A stretch of 64,000 nucleotides of DNA from Rugamonas apoptosis (GCF_014042355.1 NZ_JACEZU010000001.1:434001-498000); one strand, 5' to 3'. Positions 35,873-44,968 are shown, numbered from the stretch's first letter. Notes: generated by a model from the sequence alone, not told the origin. A program made the numbers and translations.

Positions 35873-37816
35873 GTGCAAACTGAATTGGATACTTTCCCAC
35901 GCCGGCTATTGCAGCATGGCGTAGACCGGCCGCAGCGGCCCGCTTTCCGCGAAAAATACCTCGGTATCTGGCAAAGCTGGGACTGGGCGCAAGTGAACGC
36001 GGAAGTGCGGGCGCTGGCCTGCGGCCTGGCCGCGCTGGGCTTCGAGCGCGGCATGCACCTGGCCATCATCGGCGACAACCGGCCCCGCTTGTACTGGGCC
36101 ATGCTGGCCGCGCAAGCGCTGGGCGGCGTGCCCGTGCCGCTGTACCAGGACGCGCCGGCCGCCGACATGGCCTACGTGCTGGAGAACGCGGAAATCCACT
36201 TCGCCGTGGTGGAAGACCAGGAACAGGTCGACAAGCTGCTCGAACTGCGGGACGCCTACCCCGGCATCGCCCACATCGTCTACGAGGACGAACGGGGCAT
36301 GCGCCACTACCGCCAGCCGGAACTGAGCGCCTTCGCCGCCGTGCAGGAACTGGGCCGGGCCTGGGACCGCGACCATCCCGGCGCCTACGAAGCGGCCATC
36401 GCGGCCGGCAAAGGTGCGGACCACGCCATCATGCTGTACACCTCCGGCACCACCGGCAAACCGAAAGGCGTGTGCCAGAGCCACACTTCCCTGCTCGCGG
36501 CCGGCACCGGCGGCGTCGGTTTCGACCAGCTGACGGAACGCGAAGACATCCTGTCCTACCTGCCCATGGCGTGGGTGGGCGACTGCCTGTTCTCGCTGGC
36601 CCAGGCCATGGTGGCCGGCTTCACCGTCAACTGCCCGGAATCGGGCGACACGGTGCTGACCGACATGCGCGAAATCGGCCCCACCTATTACTTCGCCCCA
36701 CCGCGCATTTTCGAGAACATGCTGACCACGGTGATGATACGGATGGAGGACGCGGGCGCCATCAAGCGCCGCCTGTTCCACCACTTCATGGAGGTGGCGC
36801 GCCGCTGCGGCGCCGACATCCTGGACCGCAAGCCGGTGCCGCTGGCCGACCGCGCCACCTACGCGCTGGGTAACCTGCTGGTGTATGGCCCATTGAAGAA
36901 CGTACTGGGCCTGTCGCGGGTGCGGGTGGCCTACACGGCCGGCGCGGCCATCGGGCCCGACCTGTTCCGCTTCTACCGCTCGATCGGCGTCAATCTCAAA
37001 CAGCTGTACGGTTCCACGGAAACCTGTGCCTACGTCTGTTTGCAGCCAGATGGCCACATCAAGTTCGACAGCGTGGGCCTGCCCGCGCCCGGCGTGGAAG
37101 TACGGTTGGCCGACAACGGCGAAGTGCTGGTGCGCTCGCCCGCCACCATGGAGGGCTACTACAAGCGGCCCGACGCGACGGCCGAAGTGATCGACGCCGA
37201 CGGCTATTTCCATACCGGCGACGCCGGCCTGTTCGACAGCGAAGGCCACCTGAAGATCATCGACCGCGCGGCCGACGTGGGCCGCATGCACGACGGCGCC
37301 ATGTTCGCGCCCAACTACATCGAGAACAAGCTCAAGTTCTTCCCCTTCGTTAAAGAGGCGGTGGCGTTCGGCCATGCGCGCGACCAGGTGTGCGCCTTCA
37401 TCAACATCGACATGGAAGCGGTGGGCAACTGGGCCGAACGGCGCGGCATCGCCTACGCCGGCTACACCGACCTGGCGGCCCATGCGCAAACCTATGAACT
37501 GGTGCGCGACTGCGTGGAGAAGGTCAACGCCGGCCTGGCCGCCGAGGCCACGATGGCGGGCACCCAGATCCACCGCTTCCTGGTGCTGCACAAGGAGCTG
37601 GACCCGGACGACGATGAGCTGACCCGCACCCGCAAAGTGCGCCGCAAGTTCATCGCCGAGAAGTACGCGGTGCTGATCGAGGCCCTGTACGACGGCAAGA
37701 GCTCGCAGTTCATCACCACCCAGGTCAAGTTCGAGGACGGCCGCACGGGCGCCGTCTCGGCCGACCTGAAAATCTGGGACTGCAAGACCTACCCTGCGGT
37801 CCAGGCAGCGGCATGA
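35873..37816 (+). CDS. AMP-binding long-chain acyl-CoA synthetase-like protein
   Basis: A 647-residue adenylate-forming enzyme expected to activate a carboxylic acid to its CoA thioester. The phosphate-binding motif MLYTSGTTGKPKGV is at about 187-200, KQLYGSTET near 376-384, and the late YFHTGDAGLFD and KIIDRAADV blocks are present. It begins at GTG 35873 with CAGGAGACAC upstream. It is the first of seven plus-strand genes and overlaps livG by 4 nt, so the ligase and transporter are translationally coupled. The size matches bacterial FadD15-like long-chain synthetases; true substrate unknown. Confidence 0.9.
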   Translation: MQTELDTFPRRLLQHGVDRPQRPAFREKYLGIWQSWDWAQVNAEVRALACGLAALGFERGMHLAIIGDNRPRLYWAMLAAQALGGVPVPLYQDAPAADMAYVLENAEIHFAVVEDQEQVDKLLELRDAYPGIAHIVYEDERGMRHYRQPELSAFAAVQELGRAWDRDHPGAYEAAIAAGKGADHAIMLYTSGTTGKPKGVCQSHTSLLAAGTGGVGFDQLTEREDILSYLPMAWVGDCLFSLAQAMVAGFTVNCPESGDTVLTDMREIGPTYYFAPPRIFENMLTTVMIRMEDAGAIKRRLFHHFMEVARRCGADILDRKPVPLADRATYALGNLLVYGPLKNVLGLSRVRVAYTAGAAIGPDLFRFYRSIGVNLKQLYGSTETCAYVCLQPDGHIKFDSVGLPAPGVEVRLADNGEVLVRSPATMEGYYKRPDATAEVIDADGYFHTGDAGLFDSEGHLKIIDRAADVGRMHDGAMFAPNYIENKLKFFPFVKEAVAFGHARDQVCAFINIDMEAVGNWAERRGIAYAGYTDLAAHAQTYELVRDCVEKVNAGLAAEATMAGTQIHRFLVLHKELDPDDDELTRTRKVRRKFIAEKYAVLIEALYDGKSSQFITTQVKFEDGRTGAVSADLKIWDCKTYPAVQAAA

Positions 37817-38652
37817 CCGAGGACACCACCATGCAAATGAACGAAATCGAAGCGCATCTGGGCGCCAGCGCCGGCCGTCGCACCGGCCCCGTGATCCTGG
37901 ACATGAAAAACATCTCGCTGTCCTTTGGCGGCGTGCGCGCGCTGACAGACATCTCCTTCAACGTCAAGGAACACGAGATCCGCGCCATCATCGGCCCCAA
38001 CGGCGCCGGCAAGAGCTCCATGCTCAACGTGATCAACGGCGTGTACCGCCCGCAGCAAGGGGAGATCATCTACCGGGGCGAACACCGCCGGAATATGGAT
38101 TGCTACGCGGCCGCCAAGTCCGGCATTGCGCGCACCTTCCAGAACATCGCCCTGTTCAAGGGCATGACGGTGCTCGACAACATCATGACGGGCCGTAACC
38201 TGAAGATGAAATCGAACTTCCTGCTGCAGGCGCTGTACTGGGGCCCGGCGCGGCGCGAGGAGATCGAACACCGCATCAAGGCCGAGGAGATCATCGACTT
38301 CCTGGAAATCCAGGCTATCCGCAAGACGCCGGTGGGCCGCCTGCCCTACGGCCTGCAAAAGCGCGTGGAGCTGGGCCGGGCGCTGGCGGCCGAACCGGAA
38401 ATCCTGCTGCTGGACGAACCGATGGCCGGCATGAACGTGGAGGAAAAGCAGGACATGTGCCGCTTCATCCTGGACGTGAACGACCAATTCGGCACCACCA
38501 TCGTGCTGATCGAGCACGACATGGGCGTGGTGATGGATATCTCGGACCGCGTGGTGGTGCTCGACTACGGCAAGAAGATCGGCGACGGCACCCCCGACGA
38601 GGTGCGCACCAACCAGGACGTGATCAACGCATATCTCGGGGTGGAACACTAA
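37813..38652 (+). CDS. livG: branched-chain-type ABC transporter ATPase (LivG-like)
   Basis: A 279-residue ATP-binding subunit of a HAAT-family importer. Walker A GPNGAGKSS is at 61-69, the signature is LPYGLQKRVELGRALA (from 177), and Walker B ILLLDEPMAGMN near 197. The extended N-terminus of about 20 residues before the usual start is slightly long. It overlaps the preceding acyl-CoA synthetase by 4 nt (ATGA) and ends directly against livH (no gap). The substrate may not be an amino acid, given the ligase neighbours. Confidence 0.93.
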   Translation: MTEDTTMQMNEIEAHLGASAGRRTGPVILDMKNISLSFGGVRALTDISFNVKEHEIRAIIGPNGAGKSSMLNVINGVYRPQQGEIIYRGEHRRNMDCYAAAKSGIARTFQNIALFKGMTVLDNIMTGRNLKMKSNFLLQALYWGPARREEIEHRIKAEEIIDFLEIQAIRKTPVGRLPYGLQKRVELGRALAAEPEILLLDEPMAGMNVEEKQDMCRFILDVNDQFGTTIVLIEHDMGVVMDISDRVVVLDYGKKIGDGTPDEVRTNQDVINAYLGVEH

Positions 38653-39555
38653 ATGAACGTAAACTTTTTCTTCGAAGTGCTGATCGGCGGCCTGCTGTCG
38701 GGCGTGATGTACGCGCTGGTGGCGATCGGCTTCGTGCTGATCTACAAGGCCTCCGGCGTGTTCAACTTCGCCCAGGGCGCGATGGTGTTCTTCGCCGCCC
38801 TCACCTGCGTGGGCCTGATCGACAAGTTCGGCCTGTCCGTGTGGCTGGCGATCCCGATCACGATCGTCGTGATGGTCGTGCTGGGCCTGGCCATCGAACG
38901 GGTGGTGCTGCGCCCGCTCGTCAACCAACCCGAGATCACGCTGTTCATGGCCACCATCGGCCTGGCCTTCTTCATCGAGGGCCTGGCGCAACTGATGTGG
39001 GGCTCGCAGGTGCACAAGCTGGAACTGCCGATCGAGGACGTGCCGCTGCAATTCCTGCTCGATAAATTCAACATCATCGTGTCGCAGTTCGACGTGGCGG
39101 CGGCCGGCATCTGCGCCCTGCTGGTGACGGCGCTGGCCCTGCTGTTCGCCCGCACCAAGGTGGGCCGCGCGCTGCGCGCCGTGGCCGACGATCACCAGGC
39201 CGCGCTGGCCGTGGGCATTCCGCTGCAGCGCATCTGGGCCGTGCTGTGGTCCGTGGCCGGCATGGTGGCGCTGGTGGCGGGCTTGCTGTGGGGCGCCCGC
39301 AACGGCGTGCAGTTCGCGCTCACCTTTGTCGCGCTGAAGGCGCTGCCGGTGCTGATTTTGGGCGGCTTCACTTCCATGCCGGGCGCCATCGTCGGTGGCC
39401 TGATCATCGGGGCGTCGGAAAAGCTGGCCGAAGTCTACCTCGGTCCCATGGTCGGCGGCGGTATCGAGGGCTGGTTCCCTTACATACTGGCCCTGCTGTT
39501 CCTGCTGGTGCGGCCCGAAGGGCTGTTCGGCGAAAAAATCATCCGCAGAATCTGA
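38653..39555 (+). CDS. livH: branched-chain-type ABC transporter permease (LivH-like)
   Basis: A 300-residue inner-membrane permease with about eight hydrophobic segments. LivH signatures include GGLLSGVMYALVAIGFVLIY, FNFAQGAMVFFAA, ERVVLRPLVNQPEITLFMA, and AVADDHQAALAVGIPLQRIW followed by GARNGVQFALTFVALKALPV. The ATG immediately follows the livG stop codon. It forms the channel with LivM. Confidence 0.93.
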   Translation: MNVNFFFEVLIGGLLSGVMYALVAIGFVLIYKASGVFNFAQGAMVFFAALTCVGLIDKFGLSVWLAIPITIVVMVVLGLAIERVVLRPLVNQPEITLFMATIGLAFFIEGLAQLMWGSQVHKLELPIEDVPLQFLLDKFNIIVSQFDVAAAGICALLVTALALLFARTKVGRALRAVADDHQAALAVGIPLQRIWAVLWSVAGMVALVAGLLWGARNGVQFALTFVALKALPVLILGGFTSMPGAIVGGLIIGASEKLAEVYLGPMVGGGIEGWFPYILALLFLLVRPEGLFGEKIIRRI

Positions 39556-39566
39556 GAGGAACGTCC

Positions 39567-40631
39567 ATGTTCTACCGCGAAGCCGGACAATTCAAGACCA
39601 GCTACCAGGCCGATAACCAGATCTTCCCGATCCGCCAGGACCGCATCGCCCTTGCCGCGTTGCTGGTGGTGGCGCTGGCGCTGGCGCTGGCGCCCGTACT
39701 GGCCTCACCGTATGCGCTGTCAGCCATCCTGATCCCGTTCCTGATCTTCTCGCTGGCCGCGCTGGGGCTCAACATCCTGACCGGTTACGCCGGCCAGCTG
39801 TCGCTGGGCACGGCCGCCTTCATGGCCGTGGGCGCGTTCGGCGCCTACAACTTCGTGCTGCGCGTGCCCGGCATGCCGATCCTGCTGGCTTTCGTGCTGG
39901 GCGGCTTGTCGGCGGCGCTGGTGGGTATCGCGTTCGGACTGCCGTCGCTGCGCATCCGCGGCTTCTACCTGGCCGCCTCCACGCTGGCCACCCAGTTCTT
40001 CGTGCTGTGGTGCCTGACCAAGATCCCCTTCCTGACCAACAACAGCAGCTCGGGCGTGATCACGGCGCAGAAGATCACCATCCTGGGCTACGAATTCGAC
40101 ACGCCCGCCAGCAAATACCTGCTGGTGCTGGGCGTGGTGGCCGTGATGGCGCTGCTGGCCAAAAACATGATCCGCTCCAACGTGGGCCGCTCGTGGATGG
40201 CGGTGCGCGACATGGACGTGGCGGCCGAAGTGATCGGCTTCCGCCTGATGCGCACCAAGCTGCTGGCGTTCGCCGTCAGCTCTTTCTACTGCGGCGTGGC
40301 CGGCGCGCTGTACGCCTTCGCCTACCTGGGCACGGTGGAGCCGGAAGCCTACAACCTGGACCTGTCGTTCCGCATCCTGTTCATGGTCATCATCGGCGGC
40401 GTGGGCTCGGTGCTCGGCTCCTTCCTGGGCGCGGCCTTCATCGTGCTGCTGCCCGTGTTCCTGAACGTGCTGGCGCACGGGCTGGCCCTGCCCACCAACG
40501 TGGCGTCCAACCTGGAGCTGATGGTGTTCGGCGCCCTGATCGTATTTTTCCTGATCGTCGAGCCGCATGGCTTGGCGCGCTTGTGGCAAATCGGTAAAGA
40601 GAAATTGCGCCTGTGGCCGTTCCCGCATTGA
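39567..40631 (+). CDS. livM: branched-chain-type ABC transporter permease (LivM-like)
   Basis: A 354-residue permease with around ten hydrophobic segments and LivM landmarks: LNILTGYAGQLSLGTAAFMA, SLRIRGFYLAASTLATQFF, NVGRSWMAVRDMDVAAEVIG, and SSFYCGVAGALYAFAYLGTV, then IIGGVGSVLGSFLGAAFIV. GAGAGGAACG precedes ATG 39567, 11 nt after livH. The first 30 residues are hydrophilic and longer than in E. coli LivM. Confidence 0.93.
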   Translation: MFYREAGQFKTSYQADNQIFPIRQDRIALAALLVVALALALAPVLASPYALSAILIPFLIFSLAALGLNILTGYAGQLSLGTAAFMAVGAFGAYNFVLRVPGMPILLAFVLGGLSAALVGIAFGLPSLRIRGFYLAASTLATQFFVLWCLTKIPFLTNNSSSGVITAQKITILGYEFDTPASKYLLVLGVVAVMALLAKNMIRSNVGRSWMAVRDMDVAAEVIGFRLMRTKLLAFAVSSFYCGVAGALYAFAYLGTVEPEAYNLDLSFRILFMVIIGGVGSVLGSFLGAAFIVLLPVFLNVLAHGLALPTNVASNLELMVFGALIVFFLIVEPHGLARLWQIGKEKLRLWPFPH

Positions 40632-40693
40632 ACATCACTGAGCGCAATCATATAGCTGGTATATCCGTAGTCCGACTCTTGGAGGAGACAACA

Positions 40694-41995
40694 ATGAAGT
40701 GCATCAAATCCCTCATGCTGGGCGCCGCGCTGGCGGCCAGTGCCATTGTTCCGGCCTGGGCCGACCAGTTCATCGCCCTGCCATCGTATCGCGTGGGGCC
40801 TTATGCGGCGGGCGGTTCCGGCTTCTACGGCGGCGTGATCGACTACTTCAACCTGGTCAACATGAACGGCGGCGTGAACGGCGTGAAGATCAGCTGGGAG
40901 GAATGCGAAACGGAATACAACCCCTCGCGCGGGGTGGAATGCTACGAGCGCCTGAAGACCAAGAACGGCGGCGCCACCATGGTCGAACCGCTGTCGACCG
41001 GTATCGCCTACGGCGTGCTGGATCGGCTGCCGCAGGACAAGATCCCCATGACGATGCTGGGCTATGGCCGCTCCGACGCGGCCAACGGCAAAGTGTTCCC
41101 CTATGTCTTCCCGCTCATCACCAGCTACTGGAACCAGGCCGCTGGCATGATCAAGTACCTGGGCGACAAGAGCGGCGGCATGGACAAGCTCAAGGGCAAG
41201 AAGATCGTGCACCTGTACCACGACTCGGCGTTCGGCAAGGAACCGTTGCCGGTGCTGGAGGCGTTGTCCAAGCAGCATGGCTTTGAACTGATCAAGATCG
41301 CCGTGCCGCCGCCGGGCAGTGAGCAGCAGTCGCAATGGTTGCAGATCCGCCAGGCCAATCCTGACTACGTGATCCTGTGGGGCTGGGGCGTGATGAATTC
41401 GGTCGCCATCAAGACCGCCCAGCGCAACGGCTTCCCGCGCGAGAAGATGCTGGGCGTGTGGTGGGCCGGTTCCGAGGAAGACACCGTGCCGGCCGGCGAT
41501 GCCGCCAAGGGCTACAGCGCGATGACCTTCAACACTCCCGGCAACTATCCGGTGATGGACGAGATCCACAAGAAGCTGTATGACGCCGGCAAGGGCAACC
41601 TGGCCGACCGCAACCGCGTCGGTTCCGTGTACCACATGCGCGGCGTGACGGCCGCCATCCTGTGGGTGGAAGCGATGCGCACCGCGCAGGACAAATTCGG
41701 CAAGGGCAAGGCCGTCACCGGCGAACAACTGCGCTGGGGCCTGGAACACCTGAACGTGGACGAGGCGCGCGAGAAAGCCATTGGCGCCTTCGGCATGCTG
41801 CCGGTGGTGAAGACCAGCTGCGACGACCATGAAGGCTCGGGCGCCGTGAAGGTCCAGCAGTGGGACGGCAAGAAGTGGAACGCCATCACGCCGAACTGGG
41901 TGGTGGGCGACAAGGCGCTGACCCGCAAGCTGCTGGAGGATTCGTCCAACGCCTACGCAGCCGAGAAAAAAATAACGCCAGCCTGCGCGAAATAG
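40694..41995 (+). CDS. livK: ABC transporter substrate-binding protein (LivK-like)
   Basis: A 433-residue periplasmic binding protein. The signal peptide is about residues 1-23 and ends at AWA before DQF. The mature protein is a type I periplasmic-binding fold with YGGVIDYFNLVNMNGGVNGV, ETEYNPSRGVECYERLK, YLGDKSGGMDKLKGKKIVHL and AGSEEDTVPAGDAAKGYSAM. Strong site GGAGGAGAC precedes ATG 40694. It is the largest liv-like component and sits before an intercistronic hairpin that could raise its share of transcript. Such long members (400+) often bind substrates other than leucine; ligand unknown. Confidence 0.9.
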   Translation: MKCIKSLMLGAALAASAIVPAWADQFIALPSYRVGPYAAGGSGFYGGVIDYFNLVNMNGGVNGVKISWEECETEYNPSRGVECYERLKTKNGGATMVEPLSTGIAYGVLDRLPQDKIPMTMLGYGRSDAANGKVFPYVFPLITSYWNQAAGMIKYLGDKSGGMDKLKGKKIVHLYHDSAFGKEPLPVLEALSKQHGFELIKIAVPPPGSEQQSQWLQIRQANPDYVILWGWGVMNSVAIKTAQRNGFPREKMLGVWWAGSEEDTVPAGDAAKGYSAMTFNTPGNYPVMDEIHKKLYDAGKGNLADRNRVGSVYHMRGVTAAILWVEAMRTAQDKFGKGKAVTGEQLRWGLEHLNVDEAREKAIGAFGMLPVVKTSCDDHEGSGAVKVQQWDGKKWNAITPNWVVGDKALTRKLLEDSSNAYAAEKKITPACAK

Positions 41996-42020
41996 CCACG
42001 CCATAGCTGTAACGCGCCCT

Positions 42021-42057
42021 GATGCGGGGAGTCCCTCCTCCTCCCCGCATCTTTTTT
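42021..42057 (+). terminator. terminator-like hairpin between livK and livF
   Basis: GATGCGGGGAG (42021-42031) pairs perfectly with CTCCCCGCATC (42041-42051), followed by six T residues. It sits 25 nt after livK and before livF. A partial terminator here would lower downstream expression relative to the binding protein. Confidence 0.7.
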
Positions 42058-42075
42058 AACCAGCGAAGAATGACC

Positions 42076-42912
42076 ATGAACACAGCCGCCGCAGCCGAAA
42101 CCGTAAGCAGCCAGCCCTACCTGTCGGTCAACAACATCGAGGTGATCTACGACCATGTGATCCTCGTGCTCAAAGGCGTATCGCTACAAGTCCCGCAAGG
42201 GAAGATCGTGGCCCTGCTGGGCGCCAACGGCGCCGGCAAGTCGACCACCCTGAAAACCATTTCGACACTGCTGCGCGGCGAGCGCGGCGACGTCACCAAG
42301 GGCGAAGTCCAGTTCAAGGGCGAGCGGGTGGACCAGCTCACGCCCAATGAACTGGTCAAGCGGGGCCTGTCGCAAGTGATGGAAGGGCGCCACTGCTTCG
42401 GCCACCTGACCATCGAGGACAACCTGCTGACGGGCGCCTACACCCGCAGCCTGTCGCGCCCGCAACTGAAGGAAGCGCTGGACAAGGTCTACCACTACTT
42501 CCCGCGCCTGAAGGAGCGCCGCGCCAGCCAGGCCGGCTACACCTCCGGCGGCGAGCAGCAGATGTGCGCCATCGGCCGCGCGCTGATGGCCAAGCCGTCC
42601 ATGATCCTGCTGGATGAACCGTCGATGGGCATCGCGCCGCAGATCGTCGAGGAGATCTTCGGCATCGTCAAGGACCTGAACCAGAAGGAGAACGTGTCCT
42701 TCCTGCTGGCCGAGCAGAACACCAGCGTGGCGCTGCGCTACGCCGATTTCGGCTACATCCTGGAAAACGGCCGGGTGGTGATGGAAGGTGCTGCCTCCGA
42801 CCTGGCCAGCAACGAGGACGTCAAGGAGTTCTACCTGGGCGTGTCCGGCGCCGGGCGCAAGAGCTTCCGCGACATGAAGTTCTACCGCCGCCGCAAACGC
42901 TGGCTGGCCTGA
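42076..42912 (+). CDS. livF: branched-chain-type ABC transporter ATPase (LivF-like)
   Basis: A 278-residue ATP-binding subunit pairing with LivG. Walker A LLGANGAGKSTTLK is near residues 47-60, the signature region is YTSGGEQQMCAIGRALMAKP, Walker B MILLDEPSMGIAP, and the H-loop neighbour LLAEQNTSVALRYAD. I use ATG 42076 (MNTAAAAE); ATG 42070 two codons earlier has a ribosome-site GAAG too close. Follows the terminator-like hairpin. The C-terminus (FRDMKFYRRRKRWLA) is basic and extends beyond the usual LivF end. Confidence 0.93.
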   Translation: MNTAAAAETVSSQPYLSVNNIEVIYDHVILVLKGVSLQVPQGKIVALLGANGAGKSTTLKTISTLLRGERGDVTKGEVQFKGERVDQLTPNELVKRGLSQVMEGRHCFGHLTIEDNLLTGAYTRSLSRPQLKEALDKVYHYFPRLKERRASQAGYTSGGEQQMCAIGRALMAKPSMILLDEPSMGIAPQIVEEIFGIVKDLNQKENVSFLLAEQNTSVALRYADFGYILENGRVVMEGAASDLASNEDVKEFYLGVSGAGRKSFRDMKFYRRRKRWLA

Positions 42913-42953
42913 CATCACTGCCGAAAAAATTTGACTTCACACAAGGATTCAAC

Positions 42954-44213
42954 ATGGCCGATACGCTCGATAGCCTGGAGACGCGCGACCCCGTACAGCG
43001 CGAACGCGACCTGATGCAACGCCTGCCGCGCCTGGTGGCGCAGGCCCAGGGCACGCCCGGCTGGGCGCGCATCCTGCACGGCGTGCAGGCGGGCGACATC
43101 GGCAGCCGCGCCGCGCTGGCCCAGCTTCCCGTGACGCGCAAGTCCGGCTTGAAGGAACTGCAGCGCCAGCACCCGCCGTTCGGCGGCCTGAACGCCACCC
43201 CGGCCAGCCAGCTGGCGCGCATCTACATGTCGCCCGGCCCCATCTTCGATCCCGAAGGCGCGGGCCAGGACTGGTGGCGCTTCTCGCGGCCCATGTTCGC
43301 GGCCGGCGTGCGCCCGGGCGGGTTGATACAGAACTGCTTCTCCTACCACTTCACGCCGGCCGCCTTCATGGTCGAAGGCGGCGCGGCCCGCATCGGTTGC
43401 GCCGTGATCCCGGCCGGCGCCGGGCAGACGGAGATGCAGGTGCAGGCCATGGCCGAACTGCGGCCCGACACCTACATCGGCACGCCATCGTTCCTGAAGC
43501 TCATCATCGAAAAGGCACGCGAGATGGGCGCCGACATTTCCAGCGTGCGTAACGCCATGATGGGCGCCGAAGCGCTGCCCGAATCGCTGCGCGCGTGGTT
43601 CGTGCAGAACGGCGTGCCGCATGTGTTCCAGACCTACGCCTCGGCCGATATCGGCAGCATCGCCTATGAAACGGCCAGTGCCGGCGTGCTCGATCCAGGC
43701 ATGGTGCTGGACGAGGAAGTGATCCTGGAGATCGTCCACCCCGGCACGGGCGACCCGGTGGCGCCGGGCGAGATCGGCGAAGTGCTGGTCACGCTGTTCA
43801 ACCACGACTATCCGCTGATCCGCTTCGCCACGGGCGACCTGTCGGCCGAACTGGCGCACGCGCCGGCGGCGGGCGCGCGCACCAATACGCGCATCCGCGG
43901 CTGGCTGGGACGGGCCGACCAGGCCACCAAGGTGCGCGCCATGTTCGTCCACCCTTCGCAGGTGCACGACATCGCACGCCGCCATCCGCAGATCCACAAG
44001 GCGCGGCTGGTGGTATCTGGCCACATGGCGCAGGACGTGATGACGCTGCACTGCGAAGTGGACGATCCGCAGGCCGCCAGCGCCAGCCTGGGCGCGGCCG
44101 TGATCGATTCGATACGCGATCTCACCAAGCTGCGCGGCGAAGTGTGTTTTGCCGCGCGCGGCAGCCTGCCCAGCGACGGCAAGGTGATCGACGACGTGCG
44201 CGATTATCGCTAA
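42954..44213 (+). CDS. PaaK-like AMP-binding ligase, non-canonical P-loop
   Basis: A 419-residue protein of the phenylacetate-CoA ligase (PaaK) superfamily. It has PVTRKSGLKELQRQHPPFGG, GTPSFLKLIIEKAREMGADI, YASADIGSIAYE (the adenylate/Mg region), LVTLFNHDYPLIRFATGDLS and the late GRADQATKVRAMFVHPSQV. The usual SSGTTGxP phosphate loop is replaced by IYMSPGPIFDPEGAGQDWWR, so nucleotide binding may be altered. It is the last gene of the transporter cluster, 41 nt after livF. A CoA-ligase role is inferred; other adenylating chemistry is possible. Confidence 0.85.
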   Translation: MADTLDSLETRDPVQRERDLMQRLPRLVAQAQGTPGWARILHGVQAGDIGSRAALAQLPVTRKSGLKELQRQHPPFGGLNATPASQLARIYMSPGPIFDPEGAGQDWWRFSRPMFAAGVRPGGLIQNCFSYHFTPAAFMVEGGAARIGCAVIPAGAGQTEMQVQAMAELRPDTYIGTPSFLKLIIEKAREMGADISSVRNAMMGAEALPESLRAWFVQNGVPHVFQTYASADIGSIAYETASAGVLDPGMVLDEEVILEIVHPGTGDPVAPGEIGEVLVTLFNHDYPLIRFATGDLSAELAHAPAAGARTNTRIRGWLGRADQATKVRAMFVHPSQVHDIARRHPQIHKARLVVSGHMAQDVMTLHCEVDDPQAASASLGAAVIDSIRDLTKLRGEVCFAARGSLPSDGKVIDDVRDYR

Positions 44214-44320
44214 ACCACACTAGGTGCAGTGGCTGTGGCGCAAATCCAACTACCCCGACACGGTGGGATATGACGGATAATAGCGGGATTGTTCACCCGT
44301 TTTAGAAAAACTAGAAGATC

Positions 44321-44896
44321 ATGCAAGACTTCCACCACAACCGCGCGCGCGCCCTGCTGGAAACGGCAGAAGAACTGTTCAACAAAGAGACCGTCGATGC
44401 CGCCGTCACGCGCATGGCCGACACCCTCAACACCCGCTTCAACGCGCCCGACAGCCAGGAATTCCCGCTGGTGCTGGGCGTGATGGGCGGCGCCGTCGTC
44501 TTCACGGGCAACCTGCTGCCGCAGCTGACCTTCCCACTCGAATTCGACTACATCCACGTCAGCCGTTATGGCGACGAGGACCAGGGCGGCCAGGTGGTGT
44601 GGAAAGTCGTGCCGCGTTCGAACGTGACGGGCCGCACCGTGATCGTGCTGGACGACATCCTGGACGAAGGCGAAACGCTGGCCCACGTCAAACAACGCCT
44701 GCTGGACATGGGCGCGTCCGAAGTGATCCTGGCCGTGTTCTGCGACAAGGCGATCGGCAAGGCCAAGCCATGCAAGGCCGACATCGTCGGCATCACCATC
44801 CCGAACCGCTTCGTGGTCGGTTTCGGCATGGACGCCTACGGCTACTGGCGCAACCTGCCCGGCCTGTGGGCCATCAAGACCGACAGCGAGAAGTAA
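44321..44896 (+). CDS. hpt: hypoxanthine-guanine phosphoribosyltransferase
   Basis: A 191-residue purine salvage enzyme that converts hypoxanthine or guanine to the nucleotide using PRPP. The PRPP-binding loop TVIVLDDILDEGETLAHV contains the acidic pair, and VLGVMGGAVVFTGNLL and the C-terminal FVVGFGMDAYGYWRNLPG complete the family pattern. Start ATG 44321. The 107-nt upstream gap holds its promoter region. A palindromic GGTCAGAC-type repeat follows its stop codon. Confidence 0.92.
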   Translation: MQDFHHNRARALLETAEELFNKETVDAAVTRMADTLNTRFNAPDSQEFPLVLGVMGGAVVFTGNLLPQLTFPLEFDYIHVSRYGDEDQGGQVVWKVVPRSNVTGRTVIVLDDILDEGETLAHVKQRLLDMGASEVILAVFCDKAIGKAKPCKADIVGITIPNRFVVGFGMDAYGYWRNLPGLWAIKTDSEK

Positions 44897-44911
44897 GGCC
44901 TGCCGGCCAAA

Positions 44912-44949
44912 GGGTCAGACTCGCCGCTGTGGCGGCATGGTCTGACTCC
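44912..44949. repeat. short palindromic repeat, GGTCAGAC type, after hpt
   Basis: GGGTCAGACTCGCCGC and GCGGCATGGTCTGACTCC are imperfect inverted copies with a TGTG loop, 15 nt after the hpt stop. Similar short GGTCAGACC repeats occur at gene ends in this bacterial group as I know it. It may act as a terminator between hpt and the convergent argO. Confidence 0.6.
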
Positions 44950-44968
44950 AAGTTCACAAGCCCTGCGT

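Noticed and set aside
35906..37591. Antisense open frame within the acyl-CoA synthetase gene
   Set aside because: Low-complexity shadow of a gene with complete adenylation motifs.
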